Assembly: GCA_000688615.1 (NCBI GenBank)
Contig: JHVA01000001.1
Location: forward strand, 1,116,001-1,180,000
Direction: 5' to 3'
Source: Acidobacteriaceae bacterium KBS 146
Lineage (GTDB): Bacteria > Acidobacteriota > Terriglobia > Terriglobales > Acidobacteriaceae
DNA length: 64,000 nt
A program made the position numbers and the translations under genes. The notes beneath the pieces are model-generated. The model did not search any database. It saw only the letters and a program-made list of their open reading frames with translations, and was not told the origin of the DNA. Of the stretch, positions 52,157-61,752 are shown piece after piece (positions within the stretch are counted from its first letter, which is position 1; each line of letters opens with the position of its first letter).

Positions 52157-53076
52157 GCGTGGCCGCCCATTACGACGATACCGACCTGGCGCTTTTTGCG
52201 CTGCAGCTGCTGGAGAGCGACGAACACCGGGCGGTTTCCGATCATGTGAACGGTTGTGCCTTTTGCAGGCAGGAGTTGGCGCGGCTGCAGGGAGACCTTG
52301 CGACCTGCGCCTACGGGGTAGAGATGTACGATCCGGCCGCCGTAGTTCGGGAACGCGTGATGCGTCAGGTCGCCCGGGAAAAAAAGATAGCTCCTGTTGA
52401 GGAGATGCCCCGCGCTCCACGATTCGAAGCGCTAGAACGTCCCGCAGAGCCAGAAGAGCCGACGCTGGAGTTTCGCAGGCGCGCTCCGGAATCGACAACG
52501 GCACACCGCAGAAGCCATCCAGAGAAAGCAGACCGCCAGCCTCGCCCTGGCAGCCCCCTCAGAAGCGTCTCGTTGTGGCTGGGATGGACGGTAGCGGCTT
52601 GTCTCGCCGTCATGGGAACCCGGATGTACCTTCAGCGCCAGGACGATCAAGCTCAACTTAGAACAAAGACCGCCGAAGCAATCCGCGGAAGGCAGGAGGC
52701 GGAAGGCGCCAGACGGCTGCTTGACGCCCTAACGAGTTCCTCAGCGCAGCAGGTTTTGCTCACAGGGACCGCCGCAGCCGCGGAACCTCTTCCGGAAGGC
52801 CATGTGATCTACTCCGCCAAAGACGGTGCCCTGGTTCTGCTGGCCGAGCATCTGGCCGCTCTGGAGCCGGAGAAGGTGTATGAACTTTGGCTCATTCCGA
52901 GTGACGGACGTGATCCTATACCTGCCGGAGCCTTTCGGCCGGACGATCGGGGAGATGGAAGAGTCATTCTTCCTCCCCTTCCGAAAGCGGTGACAGCCAA
53001 AGCCTTTGGGATCACCATCGAAGAAGGCGCAGGCGGTCAGTCGCCGACCATGCCTATCGTGTTGGCAGGCAGTTAG
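52153..53076 (+). CDS. Anti-sigma factor, RskA type
   Basis: This 307-residue membrane protein has an N-terminal anti-sigma domain with the zinc motif HVNGCAFC (about residues 32-39), a charged linker, one membrane span (WLGWTVAACLAVMGTRMYL, about 138-156), a short coiled coil, and a C-terminal RskA domain (VLLAEHLAALEPEKVYELWLIPSDGRDPIPAGAF). It should hold the adjacent sigma factor inactive until regulated proteolysis. A hairpin at 53142-53178 ends the unit. Confidence 0.9.
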   Translation: MSVAAHYDDTDLALFALQLLESDEHRAVSDHVNGCAFCRQELARLQGDLATCAYGVEMYDPAAVVRERVMRQVAREKKIAPVEEMPRAPRFEALERPAEPEEPTLEFRRRAPESTTAHRRSHPEKADRQPRPGSPLRSVSLWLGWTVAACLAVMGTRMYLQRQDDQAQLRTKTAEAIRGRQEAEGARRLLDALTSSSAQQVLLTGTAAAAEPLPEGHVIYSAKDGALVLLAEHLAALEPEKVYELWLIPSDGRDPIPAGAFRPDDRGDGRVILPPLPKAVTAKAFGITIEEGAGGQSPTMPIVLAGS

Positions 53077-53141
53077 AGGATCTCGGATTTGTCTGGCCCG
53101 TAAGGCATTGCCGTTGACTCACAATTAGAATCTGCAAATAA

Positions 53142-53178
53142 AATAGGCATCCCCTTATTCATCAAGGAGATGCCTATT
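53142..53178. terminator. Bidirectional terminator hairpin
   Basis: AATAGGCATCCCCTT (53142-53156) pairs with AAGGAGATGCCTATT (53164-53178), fifteen pairs with one mismatch and a seven-base loop. It lies between the convergent RskA and beta-propeller genes. Confidence 0.8.
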
Positions 53179-53201
53179 ACCATTTAAGTGAAACTTTAGA
53201 T

Positions 53202-54572
53202 TTATGGAAGCTGCGTCCGGACCATGACACCCTTACCCTGGAGGGGAACGGTGGTTTCCACGACGTCTGTGTCGGTACGGATGATGGTCATCTGATTCGA
53301 TTCCGGCGAGGTGATGTAGACCTTGCCGGTAGGCGTTCCGCTGATGCAGGCGATAAAGGTGGGATGGGGCGTCGCCGGTACCGGGATGGTGGCAGTCACG
53401 GTATTGGTGGTCAGGTTGACGACCGAAACCGTGCTGTCCGCTTTGTTGATGACGTAGGCGCGAGTACCATCCTGCAGGACGGCAACCATCTGCGGATCGA
53501 CGCCGACCGGAACCGTCGCCAGGACCTGGCCGAAGCCGTTCGCGTCGATAGGGTTGTTGACATCGCAGTTGGGGTTCCCGGGAAGAGCACCGGCCGAGCA
53601 GAGAGGAATATTGATGACGCTGACGGAGCCGGGCGAGACGCCATCGCCTTCGTTGGCGACGACCAGCTCGTTGCGGGTGGGCGCGAGATCAGCCCAGATT
53701 GGAGCGGTTCCTACGGGGATGGGGTTGACCGCGCCCGGAGCGGGAAGGGTGGGAACGACGTCGAGCTTATTGGTCTGAGCGTTGATGACCGTGACGGTGT
53801 TGTCGCCCTTATTCATGATGAAGGCGCGCTTGCCGTCGGAGGTCATCACTCCATAGACAGGATTCCGACCCACGTCGATCTTGGTGGAGATGGTACTGCT
53901 GGCCATTTCGATGGCGGCAACCTCACCCGGCCCACCGTCAGTCTTCTGACTGATAACGTAGGCGCGGGGGGCGCCGGAGAGGCCCGCGATGTAGACCGGA
54001 GAGTAACCGGGATCGATTGGGAACTCCTGATTCAGAGACGGAGGCGGAGGCGATTCCTTCAGCTGCGCAACTGCGGTACGGCCGGGCTCCGTGACAAAGA
54101 GTGCGGTCACATCGGAGAAGATGCTGTTGGGGTTGGCGTTATTCAGCAGCGTTGTCTGGATGACGTCGCGGGTCTGCAACGAGGTCGAGATATCGAAGCT
54201 GGTCAGGGTCTTGTCGTTGTTCAGCGTATACCCTGTGGTTCCACCAGCGTTGAGCATTAGGTAATACGGATCGACACCGATATTGGCGGTCACCAGCACA
54301 GAGTCGCCGGAGAAGTCGACGATCGTGACCAATCCGGGAAGCGTGGGTCCGGGGCTGGAGATCACGATGGCGAATTTTTGGGGCTGCGCTGCAGGCCCGA
54401 CGGGGTTGATACTGGTGACGACAGGGCGATAGGTGTTACCGCAACCGGCGAGCGCTCCAAGAGAGACCGCGGCGAGGGCAAATGTGGAGATAGCCTGAAA
54501 ACGTGGCCGCTTCGATTGCCGGTCGGCACGAACCTCAGAGGTTCCTTCTGCTTCGATTCTTCCTAAACGCAA
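53202..54572 (-). CDS. Beta-propeller lipoprotein (YncE-like)
   Basis: This 456-residue protein starts at TTG 54572. The signal peptide ends in the lipobox LAGC (Cys44), so it is lipid-anchored. The body consists of repeated propeller blades (LDVVPTLPAPGAV, TVTVINAQTNKLD, AYVINKADSTVSVVNLTTNTVTATIPV) as in YncE/surface-layer propellers. A ligand or enzymatic role cannot be read. GSVSVINIPLC and NCDVNN carry two cysteines that may pair. Confidence 0.85.
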   Translation of the reverse strand: MRLGRIEAEGTSEVRADRQSKRPRFQAISTFALAAVSLGALAGCGNTYRPVVTSINPVGPAAQPQKFAIVISSPGPTLPGLVTIVDFSGDSVLVTANIGVDPYYLMLNAGGTTGYTLNNDKTLTSFDISTSLQTRDVIQTTLLNNANPNSIFSDVTALFVTEPGRTAVAQLKESPPPPSLNQEFPIDPGYSPVYIAGLSGAPRAYVISQKTDGGPGEVAAIEMASSTISTKIDVGRNPVYGVMTSDGKRAFIMNKGDNTVTVINAQTNKLDVVPTLPAPGAVNPIPVGTAPIWADLAPTRNELVVANEGDGVSPGSVSVINIPLCSAGALPGNPNCDVNNPIDANGFGQVLATVPVGVDPQMVAVLQDGTRAYVINKADSTVSVVNLTTNTVTATIPVPATPHPTFIACISGTPTGKVYITSPESNQMTIIRTDTDVVETTVPLQGKGVMVRTQLP

Positions 54573-54660
54573 AACTACTCCCGCAGACTACTGGTGTTTA
54601 GCTAAGCTCTAGATGAGATTGTAAATCACCATCACTGGAAAACCCGGCGGGAGTGACGAA

Positions 54661-55500
54661 ATGCAGGGTTGGCGGAAGGCGATTCCCGAGGCACGGGACA
54701 GGGCGCAATCGAAGGCGCTGACCTGGACGGTGAGCGCAATACTGCTGCTGGCAGCGCTTGCTCTCCCTATCGCAGCTGTAAAGTTGTCGCTTCCGTTGTG
54801 GCCGATGGCTCGCCCTCTGCTGATGAGCGCCGGTTTTGCCGCGCTTGTACTGGCGCTGCGGGCAGCGACGCCCGCGGCCTCCGCGATCGGTTTTCTGATC
54901 TGCTTCGTCCTTGCGCAATCGCCGGGTGCGTGGTCACGCTACACATCGGACACGACCGATTACTGGCTGATGGCAGCATTGATTACACTCTTTGCGCTCA
55001 CTTTCGCCGCGACGCGATATGGCAGAGCGAGAAAGGAAGCTGGCGGAATTTCAGAGTCGCGCAAGGGAAGAAGCGCGTCGCAGATTGTGGCGAATCTCGG
55101 GATCGCGGGGATATTCGCAGCCGCGGGATGGTTTGAAGGCTGCGTCGCTGCATTGGCGGAGGCAGCAGCAGATACAGTCTCCTCAGAGGTTGGACAGGCC
55201 ACGGGTCATCCAGCTCGCCTGGTAACGACAGGCCGCCTGGTCGCTGCGGGCACAGATGGTGGCGTCACTACGGCAGGCACGGTTGCGGGACTAGTCGCGG
55301 CGGCTGTGATCGTCGCCGTCGGTTGCGGACGTCACACGGTATGGCCGATCCAGGGAACCACCTGGCTTGCAGCAGTCGCCGGATTGTATTTCGACAGCCT
55401 GCTGGGTGCGACGCTGGAACGCCGAGGGTGGATGGGAAATGACCTTGTAAATTTTTCCTCGACGCTGTTCGCTGCTGCCATTGCAAGTTTTTCGCGGTAA
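54661..55500 (+). CDS. DUF92 integral membrane protein
   Basis: This 279-residue protein has about six hydrophobic segments. The conserved C-terminal part EAAADTVSSEVGQATG, then TGRLVAAGTDGGVTTAGTVAGLVAA and FDSLLGATLERRG is the DUF92/TMEM19 signature, thought to relate to CDP-archaeol or phytol-phosphate kinases. The Asp residues in that signature are in place. The substrate is not known here. Confidence 0.85.
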   Translation: MQGWRKAIPEARDRAQSKALTWTVSAILLLAALALPIAAVKLSLPLWPMARPLLMSAGFAALVLALRAATPAASAIGFLICFVLAQSPGAWSRYTSDTTDYWLMAALITLFALTFAATRYGRARKEAGGISESRKGRSASQIVANLGIAGIFAAAGWFEGCVAALAEAAADTVSSEVGQATGHPARLVTTGRLVAAGTDGGVTTAGTVAGLVAAAVIVAVGCGRHTVWPIQGTTWLAAVAGLYFDSLLGATLERRGWMGNDLVNFSSTLFAAAIASFSR

Positions 55501-55556
55501 AAGCGACCTTTATCCAGGAATCGTCCCGGGCAACCGGAAGAAGCAAACACCTTGCT

Positions 55557-56234
55557 TTAGTAATCGTCCTGCCCGAGCGGGCCGTTGCGAAGCCAGCCAA
55601 AGTCGAGGTGGAGCTTCCATGCGGTGTAGCTGAGGACTTCGTGCGCGTACCTCATGAAGAGGTCCCACCAGCCGAGGTGTCCTATAGTCGCACGCGGGGA
55701 TGTATACACATCCAGACCGACATCCTGGCAGAGCTCACGGATGCGGAAGAGATGGGTTCCATCGGAGACGACCACGATGTGATGCAGGTTGAAGTCGCGG
55801 GCGATAGCGGCGAGGCGATGAACCTGCTGCTCGGTGTCGGTGGAGCGAGTCTCGGCAATGATGTTTCCAATGGGGATCCCGTGAGCGAGCAGATAGTCAC
55901 GTCCAACGCCGCCCTCGGTGTTTCCGGAATCCTTATCGCTGCCGCCTCCGAGCGTGATAACGATCGGTGCAATCTTCATACGGTAAAGATCGACGGCGTG
56001 GTCGAGCCGGAAGTGCAATGTCGGAGAGGGGCGCCCCGCATACTCAGCGGCCCCGAAGACGGCGATAGCATCAGCCTGCTGGGCCTCGTCCTGATCTGCG
56101 ACGGCAGAGATCTGCAGCACAACGTAGGCAGACCAGGCTGCAGCGATGAAAAAAGCCCCCAGCAGAAGCATGCGTAGCAGAGTGCGGCCCGCGGAGGATG
56201 ACTGGCCGCGCAGATGTTTACTTGAGACGATCAT
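55557..56234 (-). CDS. YdcF/SanA-like DUF218 protein
   Basis: This 225-residue protein has one N-terminal membrane span (about 20-40) and a DUF218 domain: ADAIAVFGAAEYAGRPSPTLHFRLDHAVDLY, VITLGGGSDKDSGNTEGGVGRDYLLAHGIP, TRSTDTEQQ and VVVSDGTHLFRI. The family is linked to envelope functions (vancomycin sensitivity, peptidoglycan or polysaccharide metabolism); the reaction is unknown. Confidence 0.88.
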   Translation of the reverse strand: MIVSSKHLRGQSSSAGRTLLRMLLLGAFFIAAAWSAYVVLQISAVADQDEAQQADAIAVFGAAEYAGRPSPTLHFRLDHAVDLYRMKIAPIVITLGGGSDKDSGNTEGGVGRDYLLAHGIPIGNIIAETRSTDTEQQVHRLAAIARDFNLHHIVVVSDGTHLFRIRELCQDVGLDVYTSPRATIGHLGWWDLFMRYAHEVLSYTAWKLHLDFGWLRNGPLGQDDY

Positions 56235-56292
56235 GACCCGTGAGACTTTGAGTTTACGGCATTCCTCAGCAAAATGCCTCGACCTTTATGGG

Positions 56293-56937
56293 CTAGTGAC
56301 TCAGCGCGAGTGCGATCTCGTGGGTTGGGATTGCGCCTTCGCGAAGGATCATCCACGAGTGCCCCCCGTCTGAGATGTCCACGATCGTCGTTGGCGTCGA
56401 GCGGGCCGTCGGCCCTCCATCGACGATGAGCGGAATCTTGTCACCGAGTTGCTCGCGAACACCATTAGCATAGGTGCACTCCGGCATTCCGAAGAGGTTG
56501 GCGGAGGTTGCGGTGATGGGCAGTCCCAGACAGCTGACGATTGCCCGAGGAATGGCTGCCTCAGGCACACGGAGGGCGACGTTGCCCGTGTTAGCGGTCA
56601 CTCTCAATGGAAGTTTGGATCCGGCGCGGACGATGAGCGTGAGCGGTCCCGGCCAGAAGCGCTCGGCGAGGCGATCGAAGGCACTATCCACTCCACGCGC
56701 AAGCTCGTAGGCCTGAGTGACGTCCCCAACAAGAAGCGAGAGCGGTTTATGGCGAGCGCGCGTCTTGAGCTCATAGATTCGGTCGACCGCCCGAAGGTTG
56801 ACGGGATCGACTGCCAGCCCGTAGAAGGTGTCGGTCGGCAGAGCTACAACCTGGCCGGTGTGCAGACGGGCGGCTACCTGAGAGACGAGCTCAGGTTCAG
56901 GCTCATCCGGATGAATGCGAAGGGTTTCGGCCGTCAA
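56293..56937 (-). CDS. tsaC: Threonylcarbamoyl-AMP synthase
   Basis: This 214-residue protein starts at TTG 56937 behind AGGAGC. VVALPTDTFYGLAVDPVN, YELKTRARHKPLSLLV (with the conserved Lys and Arg) and ITATSANLFG form the YrdC/Sua5 active site that makes threonylcarbamoyl-AMP for the t6A modification of tRNA. The length corresponds to the short YrdC (TsaC) form without the Sua5 C-terminal domain. Confidence 0.92.
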   Translation of the reverse strand: MTAETLRIHPDEPEPELVSQVAARLHTGQVVALPTDTFYGLAVDPVNLRAVDRIYELKTRARHKPLSLLVGDVTQAYELARGVDSAFDRLAERFWPGPLTLIVRAGSKLPLRVTANTGNVALRVPEAAIPRAIVSCLGLPITATSANLFGMPECTYANGVREQLGDKIPLIVDGGPTARSTPTTIVDISDGGHSWMILREGAIPTHEIALALSH

Positions 56938-57041
56938 AGTTGTGGAGCTCCTGTGCCGCGTGCGGCCTTATCGGAACATAGCATACCGCTGAAGGCGACC
57001 GAAAGCGATGCCCCGGGCAAGGACGGCGTAAACTCTTGAGA

Positions 57042-57908
57042 ATGGCAGCAGGGGAAGGCGTGATCTCAAGTCGCACCAATGCACGAGTTAAGCAGTTGCG
57101 AGCGGCTTTTGCCGGACAGGATCGCCTTGCGCAAGGCTTGCTGGCGATCGAAGGAGTCCATCTTCTGGAAGAAGCCGTGCGAAGCGGCCTTCGGGTACGG
57201 ACGATCTTCGGGACAGAAAAGCAGGAGATATCCTCCGGCCTGATTGGCGAAGCCGAAGTGGTGCGACTTACGTCCGATGTCTTTACCAGTGCGGTTGAGA
57301 CGAAGTCTCCCCAGGGCATTGCGGCTTTGGTGGAATCGCCGGTTTTTACCCTCGAGGAGATTCTGGAGCGGCAGGAGACGGCGCTGGTGGTGGTTGCGGC
57401 GGGACTGCAGGATCCGGGAAATATCGGGACCATCCTGCGGTCGGCGGAGGCATTCGGAGCCAGCGGGGTGATCACGACACCAGGAACCGTCAGCCCCTGG
57501 AACCAGAAGACGGTACGGGCGAGCGCTGGAAGTGTCTTTCGCCTGCCGGTCGTTTCCGCCTCCAGAAAAGAGATCGCGGAGCTACAGACACAACGTGGGA
57601 TCCGGTTGTTTGCGGCAGTAGGTCAGGCAGGAACTGGTGTGTGGAACGCCGGGGACGCAAACCTGAAGGAACCGTGCGGCTTTCTGATCGGCAACGAGGG
57701 AGCGGGCCTGGCACGGGAGTGGATGGAACTGGCTGCCGAGCGTATCACGATTCTCTGCCCCGGACCGGTGGAGAGTCTGAACGCAGCTGTAGCGGCATCG
57801 CTGCTGCTGTACGAGGCCTCGCGGCAACGTTCTTCCAGTGCGCTGACGAAGGGGGGTCCGCGCATTCCCGGACCTCTGCGGCGACGGCCCACGGGAGCCA
57901 CGCGATGA
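57042..57908 (+). CDS. SpoU-family RNA 2'-O-methyltransferase
   Basis: The 288-residue protein starts at ATG 57042 (or TTG 57036). An N-terminal substrate-binding domain (NARVKQLRAAFAGQDRLAQGLLAIEGVHLLEEA) is followed by the knotted SpoU methyltransferase domain with LQDPGNIGTILRSAEAFGASGVI (motif 1), CGFLIGNEGAGLAREW (motif 2) and CPGPVESLNAAVAASLLLYEA (motif 3). It should methylate rRNA or tRNA ribose. The rarA gene overlaps its end by four bases. Confidence 0.9.
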   Translation: MAAGEGVISSRTNARVKQLRAAFAGQDRLAQGLLAIEGVHLLEEAVRSGLRVRTIFGTEKQEISSGLIGEAEVVRLTSDVFTSAVETKSPQGIAALVESPVFTLEEILERQETALVVVAAGLQDPGNIGTILRSAEAFGASGVITTPGTVSPWNQKTVRASAGSVFRLPVVSASRKEIAELQTQRGIRLFAAVGQAGTGVWNAGDANLKEPCGFLIGNEGAGLAREWMELAAERITILCPGPVESLNAAVAASLLLYEASRQRSSSALTKGGPRIPGPLRRRPTGATR

Positions 57909-59245
57909 GCCTGTTTGATGCGACTCCACTTGCGGCAGCTTCGACGACATCCCGTCAGGCTCCCCTGGCCGAACGGATGCGACCGCGGACGCTGGAGGAA
58001 TATGTAGGGCAGGAGCATCTGCTGGGGCCGGGAAAGCCGCTTCGCTTGGCCATTGAGAACGACGACGCTACATCGATGATCTTCTGGGGACCGCCAGGAA
58101 CCGGAAAGACGACGCTGGCGAAGATCATCGCGCAGCGAACTCAGTCTTCGTTTATCGAATTTTCAGCGGTATTGAGCGGGATTAAGGAGATCAAGCAGGT
58201 GATGGCCGATGCCGAGAAAGCATCGCACCTGGGCTCGCGCACGATTCTATTCGTGGATGAGATTCACCGCTTCAACAAGGCACAACAGGATGCCTTCTTG
58301 CCTTACGTGGAACGCGGGACGATTCGGCTGATCGGAGCGACGACAGAGAATCCTTCCTTCGAAATTATCGCCGCTCTGCTGTCGCGATGCCGTGTGTACA
58401 CACTTAAGGGACTCACCGAGGAACAGATAGTCGCTCTTCTGCGGCGGGCATTGAGCGATGTGGAGCGTGGGTTGGGGTCCTCTGGAATTACAGCTGAGGA
58501 TGAAGCGCTGGCCACCATCGCATCCTATTCGAGCGGAGACGCGCGAAATGCGCTCAACGCGTTGGAAGTAGCCGTTCGATTGACGCAGGGACGCAAGGAG
58601 AAGGTGCTCACGAAAGCGATCGCCGCAGAGGCGATGCAGCGGCGGGTTCTCTTGTACGACAAGAAGGGCGAGCAGCACTACGACATCATCTCGGCCCTGC
58701 ACAAGAGTGTGCGAAATTCCGATCCCGATGCATCGCTCTACTGGCTGGGAAGAATGCTGGAGGCGGGAGAAGACCCGATGTATGTGGCTCGCCGCGTTGT
58801 TCGGATGGCAGTCGAAGACATTGGCCTGGCCGCTCCCGAGGCGTTGAATCTTTGCCTCTCGGCAAAGGACGCCATGCACTTCCTTGGGCATCCGGAGGGA
58901 GAACTCGCACTGGCACAGGCGGTCGTCTACCTGGCGCTCGCACCGAAGTCGAATGCCGTCTACATGGCGTACAACGCGGTTCGAAGCGATATTGCGGCGA
59001 CTGCGGCAGAGCCGGTGCCGCTGCATCTGAGAAACGCTCCGACGAAGCTGATGAAGGAGCTGGATTACGGCAAGGGTTATCAATATGCCCATGACGTCGA
59101 AGGCCGTGTAGCAGATATGGAATGCCTTCCGCCATCCGTGGCCGGGCATCGCTACTACTTTCCAACGAATGAAGGACGCGAGAAGCTTCTGGCCCAACGC
59201 ATGGAAGAGACAGCGCGGATCAAAGCTGAGAAGCGAAGTGGCTGA
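57905..59245 (+). CDS. rarA: Replication-associated recombination protein A
   Basis: This 446-residue AAA+ ATPase starts at ATG 57905, inside the stop of the methyltransferase. The longer upstream frame is antiparallel noise. Walker A GPPGTGKTT (62-70), Walker B ILFVDEIHRFNKAQQD and the sensor GATTENPSFE are followed by the clamp-loader-like helical domain (VLLYDKKGEQHYDIISALHKSVRNSDPDASLYWL). This is RarA/MgsA, acting at stalled forks. Confidence 0.93.
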   Translation: MSLFDATPLAAASTTSRQAPLAERMRPRTLEEYVGQEHLLGPGKPLRLAIENDDATSMIFWGPPGTGKTTLAKIIAQRTQSSFIEFSAVLSGIKEIKQVMADAEKASHLGSRTILFVDEIHRFNKAQQDAFLPYVERGTIRLIGATTENPSFEIIAALLSRCRVYTLKGLTEEQIVALLRRALSDVERGLGSSGITAEDEALATIASYSSGDARNALNALEVAVRLTQGRKEKVLTKAIAAEAMQRRVLLYDKKGEQHYDIISALHKSVRNSDPDASLYWLGRMLEAGEDPMYVARRVVRMAVEDIGLAAPEALNLCLSAKDAMHFLGHPEGELALAQAVVYLALAPKSNAVYMAYNAVRSDIAATAAEPVPLHLRNAPTKLMKELDYGKGYQYAHDVEGRVADMECLPPSVAGHRYYFPTNEGREKLLAQRMEETARIKAEKRSG

Positions 59246-59344
59246 TCCGTTCTCTTCCCCCACTTCCATCTCTACCGGAAGCCGCAAATGCGCTCCTGCT
59301 CCAGTCGAAATGAGAAGGTTGAACCATGCGATGGTTGTGCGCTC
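59246..59344. other. Short gap after rarA
   Basis: No feature recognised between the rarA stop and the mosaic remnant. Confidence 0.4.
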
Positions 59345-59611
59345 CTAGTCTTTGTACTTGACCGAACATCCATAGGGCCGCGTGCTGGCCACAGGGACCG
59401 ACTTGCCACCCATTGCGGACTCCAACGCCGCGTTGAGATAGTTGTGAGCGGTTATCGCTACCAGGGAGCGATCGACAGATCAGATTGCCGGAGTGAGGAA
59501 GACGACATCATCGGTTATCAGGTTCATCACCGTCGCGAGATCGCCTTCGCGAGACGCCTTGATCCAGAGACCGATGACGGCACGGATCTGCTGCTCGTCA
59601 GTCGGAGTCAC
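59345..59611 (-). pseudogene. Mosaic remnant: SnoaL/NTF2-like start joined to a redoxin-like end
   Basis: GTG 59611 overlaps the dsbD stop (GTGA) and opens a frame reading TDEQQIRAVIGLWIKASREGDLATVMNLITDDVVFLTPAI, then TGA. This is the first 40 residues of a SnoaL/NTF2-like (SgcJ/EcaC type) protein. Reading on in the same frame gives AHNYLNAALESAMGGKSVPV, ASTRPYGCSVKYKD and a TAG at 59347-59345, which matches the C-terminal end of AhpC/TSA-type redoxins. Two different gene ends have been joined by a deletion. Both lie in one frame, interrupted by a single stop. Confidence 0.65.
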
Positions 59612-61704
59612 TGCTGAACATCCTTTTTGAGAGCGTTGAGAACAATGTCTTTCGTAAGGAGTTCCGGGAGCACATCCGGGGCGCCTTTTGCGATCGGATA
59701 GATCACATAAGTCGGCACTCCGCTTCGACCGACGGAGGCGAGCTCGCGGGTGATCGCCGGATCGTACTTGGTCCAGTCCGCTTTGACGAGGACGACCTTG
59801 TTGTCACGGAACTGACGCTGCACGTCATCGGACCGCAGCACGAGTCTCTCGTTGACCTGGCAGCTAAGGCACCATGCTGCCGTGAAGTCGATAAAGACAG
59901 GCTTACCTTCGGACCGGGCCTGACTGATCATCGATTCGGAGTAAGGCTGCCAGGTGAGGGTCGTGTCCTTAGGCTGACGCAAGGCCACGACCAGGGCCAT
60001 GATGCCGATCAGGACTGCGGCAATCGCGCTCGGCCAGCGCGCGGGCCATTTGCCCAGCGCCCATCCTGCAAGTGCAACCAGCAACAGGCTGACCAACAGC
60101 CACGCCACGCGATCGACGCCGTCATTTCCAAATAGATGACCGTAGACCCAGAGCAGCCAGATTACCGTTCCGAAGAGCGGGATTGCGGTGAGCTGCTTGA
60201 GCACCTCCATCCAGGCTCCCGGGCGCGGCAGCAGTTTGGTCCAGGCGGGCTGAAAGCTGAGCAGGAGATAGGGAGCGGCAAGCCCCAGGGCAAGTGCCGT
60301 AAAGATGGCGAAGGTAACGAGAGGGGGCTGAGCGAGGGCGAAGCCGATGGCTGCTCCCATCAAAGGGGCCGTGCAGGGCGTTGCCACAATCGTCGCCAGT
60401 ATGCCCGTAAAGAAACTGCCGGTATAGCCCTGCTTGTTGGCCAGTTCTCCACCTGCACTGGTGAGCGAAAGGCCGAGCTCGAATTGTCCGGCAAGCGATA
60501 GCGCAAAGAAGAAGATTCCTATCGCGAGCACCGCTACAAAGACAGGCGACTGCAGCTGAAATCCCCACCCGGCCTCATTTCCGCCGGCGCGCAGGGCGAG
60601 CAGTGCGGCTACGATGATCCAGAACGAGACCAGGATGCCAAGGGTATAGACCAGACCATGCTTCCGCAGCCGTCCGCGCTCTTCGCTGGATGACTGTACC
60701 AGTGCGAGTCCTTTGAGGAAGAGCACAGGGAAGACGCAAGGCATGAGGTTGAGGATGATTCCACCAACGAAGGCCAGGCCGAGAGCGGTGACCGTGGTGA
60801 GATTGGCCGCTCCCGCAGGAGTCGCTTTGCTGCCCGCACGACGCGGTACCTCGCCGGCTGCAACCGGCGCAGTAATGTCATACGCCGTCTCGTCGTCGAG
60901 CTTGATGACACCGTGAAGTTTTGCAGGAAGTTTAGTCAGTTCTGTGGAGCGCGGAACGCGAAGCCGGACTCCGTTAGGCAACGGTTCAACGTCCTGATCT
61001 CCCGCATTCTCTATCTGCTCTTGGTCGTAAGGATAAAACTCTGCATCCGTGGTTCTTTCTCCCGTAATCAGGTCCAGCACAAACTCATCTTTGCCGCCTG
61101 TGACGGTCAGCTTCATATCCGGGTCGAGCGGCTTGGGAAGAAGCCCGAGAGCTTCGCCCAGCGCGCCAACCGGCTGGGCAGGAGCCGTCGCCTTTGGATC
61201 GACCGTGAGGTTGAGCCCAAGATGAGCCTTGCCGGGAATGCAGACCTCACGGCATACGAGCCAATCGATCTTGGCATCCAGATGGATAGGACCGGGCTTC
61301 AGATTCTTGGCTGCGGTCAATTTGACTGGAAAGGCGACCTCATCCTCGTAGCCGAAGTCCATTAGAGGCCCGAGAGGGAGCCTGCTGGGGATGGGAAACT
61401 GTATCTTGCCCGCAGTGATGCCACGAGGCAATGTCCAATTAATATGAGGCGGCTCGCCGGAGTCTCCCGCATTGATCCAGTAGACGTGCCATTTTTCTTC
61501 GAGCGTAATAACGAGACCGACATCGAGAGTGCCGCCCGGTGCGATGGCCGGAGCAAGCGAGACCATCTCGACAGTCAGGTGCTGTGCCTTGACAGGCCCC
61601 GGCCCACCGTCGCCAACGACCTTAATCTGTGCGAAAGCAGATGGAGCCGCAAAAGTGCAGACCATTGCCAGGAACCAAACGAGATGGCGGCGAATGTTCA
61701 TCAA
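59608..61704 (-). CDS. dsbD: Thiol:disulfide interchange protein DsbD
   Basis: This 698-residue inner-membrane protein has a signal peptide (RRHLVWFLAMVCTFAAPSAFAQ), a periplasmic N-terminal domain with DWLVCREVCIPGKA (the active-site cysteine pair), and eight membrane spans with MPCVFPVLFLKGL and ATPCTAPLMGAAIG (the transmembrane Cys pair). The C-terminal thioredoxin domain carries AAWCLSCQ (CxxC). It carries electrons from cytoplasmic thioredoxin to periplasmic proteins such as cytochrome c maturation factors, consistent with the several c-type cytochromes in this window. The start is ATG 61704 or 61701. Confidence 0.92.
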   Translation of the reverse strand: MMNIRRHLVWFLAMVCTFAAPSAFAQIKVVGDGGPGPVKAQHLTVEMVSLAPAIAPGGTLDVGLVITLEEKWHVYWINAGDSGEPPHINWTLPRGITAGKIQFPIPSRLPLGPLMDFGYEDEVAFPVKLTAAKNLKPGPIHLDAKIDWLVCREVCIPGKAHLGLNLTVDPKATAPAQPVGALGEALGLLPKPLDPDMKLTVTGGKDEFVLDLITGERTTDAEFYPYDQEQIENAGDQDVEPLPNGVRLRVPRSTELTKLPAKLHGVIKLDDETAYDITAPVAAGEVPRRAGSKATPAGAANLTTVTALGLAFVGGIILNLMPCVFPVLFLKGLALVQSSSEERGRLRKHGLVYTLGILVSFWIIVAALLALRAGGNEAGWGFQLQSPVFVAVLAIGIFFFALSLAGQFELGLSLTSAGGELANKQGYTGSFFTGILATIVATPCTAPLMGAAIGFALAQPPLVTFAIFTALALGLAAPYLLLSFQPAWTKLLPRPGAWMEVLKQLTAIPLFGTVIWLLWVYGHLFGNDGVDRVAWLLVSLLLVALAGWALGKWPARWPSAIAAVLIGIMALVVALRQPKDTTLTWQPYSESMISQARSEGKPVFIDFTAAWCLSCQVNERLVLRSDDVQRQFRDNKVVLVKADWTKYDPAITRELASVGRSGVPTYVIYPIAKGAPDVLPELLTKDIVLNALKKDVQQ

Positions 61705-61752
61705 TCCCCATTGTAGGCTGTCGATTTCGGACAGTGGCAGAGTGAATCGTCT

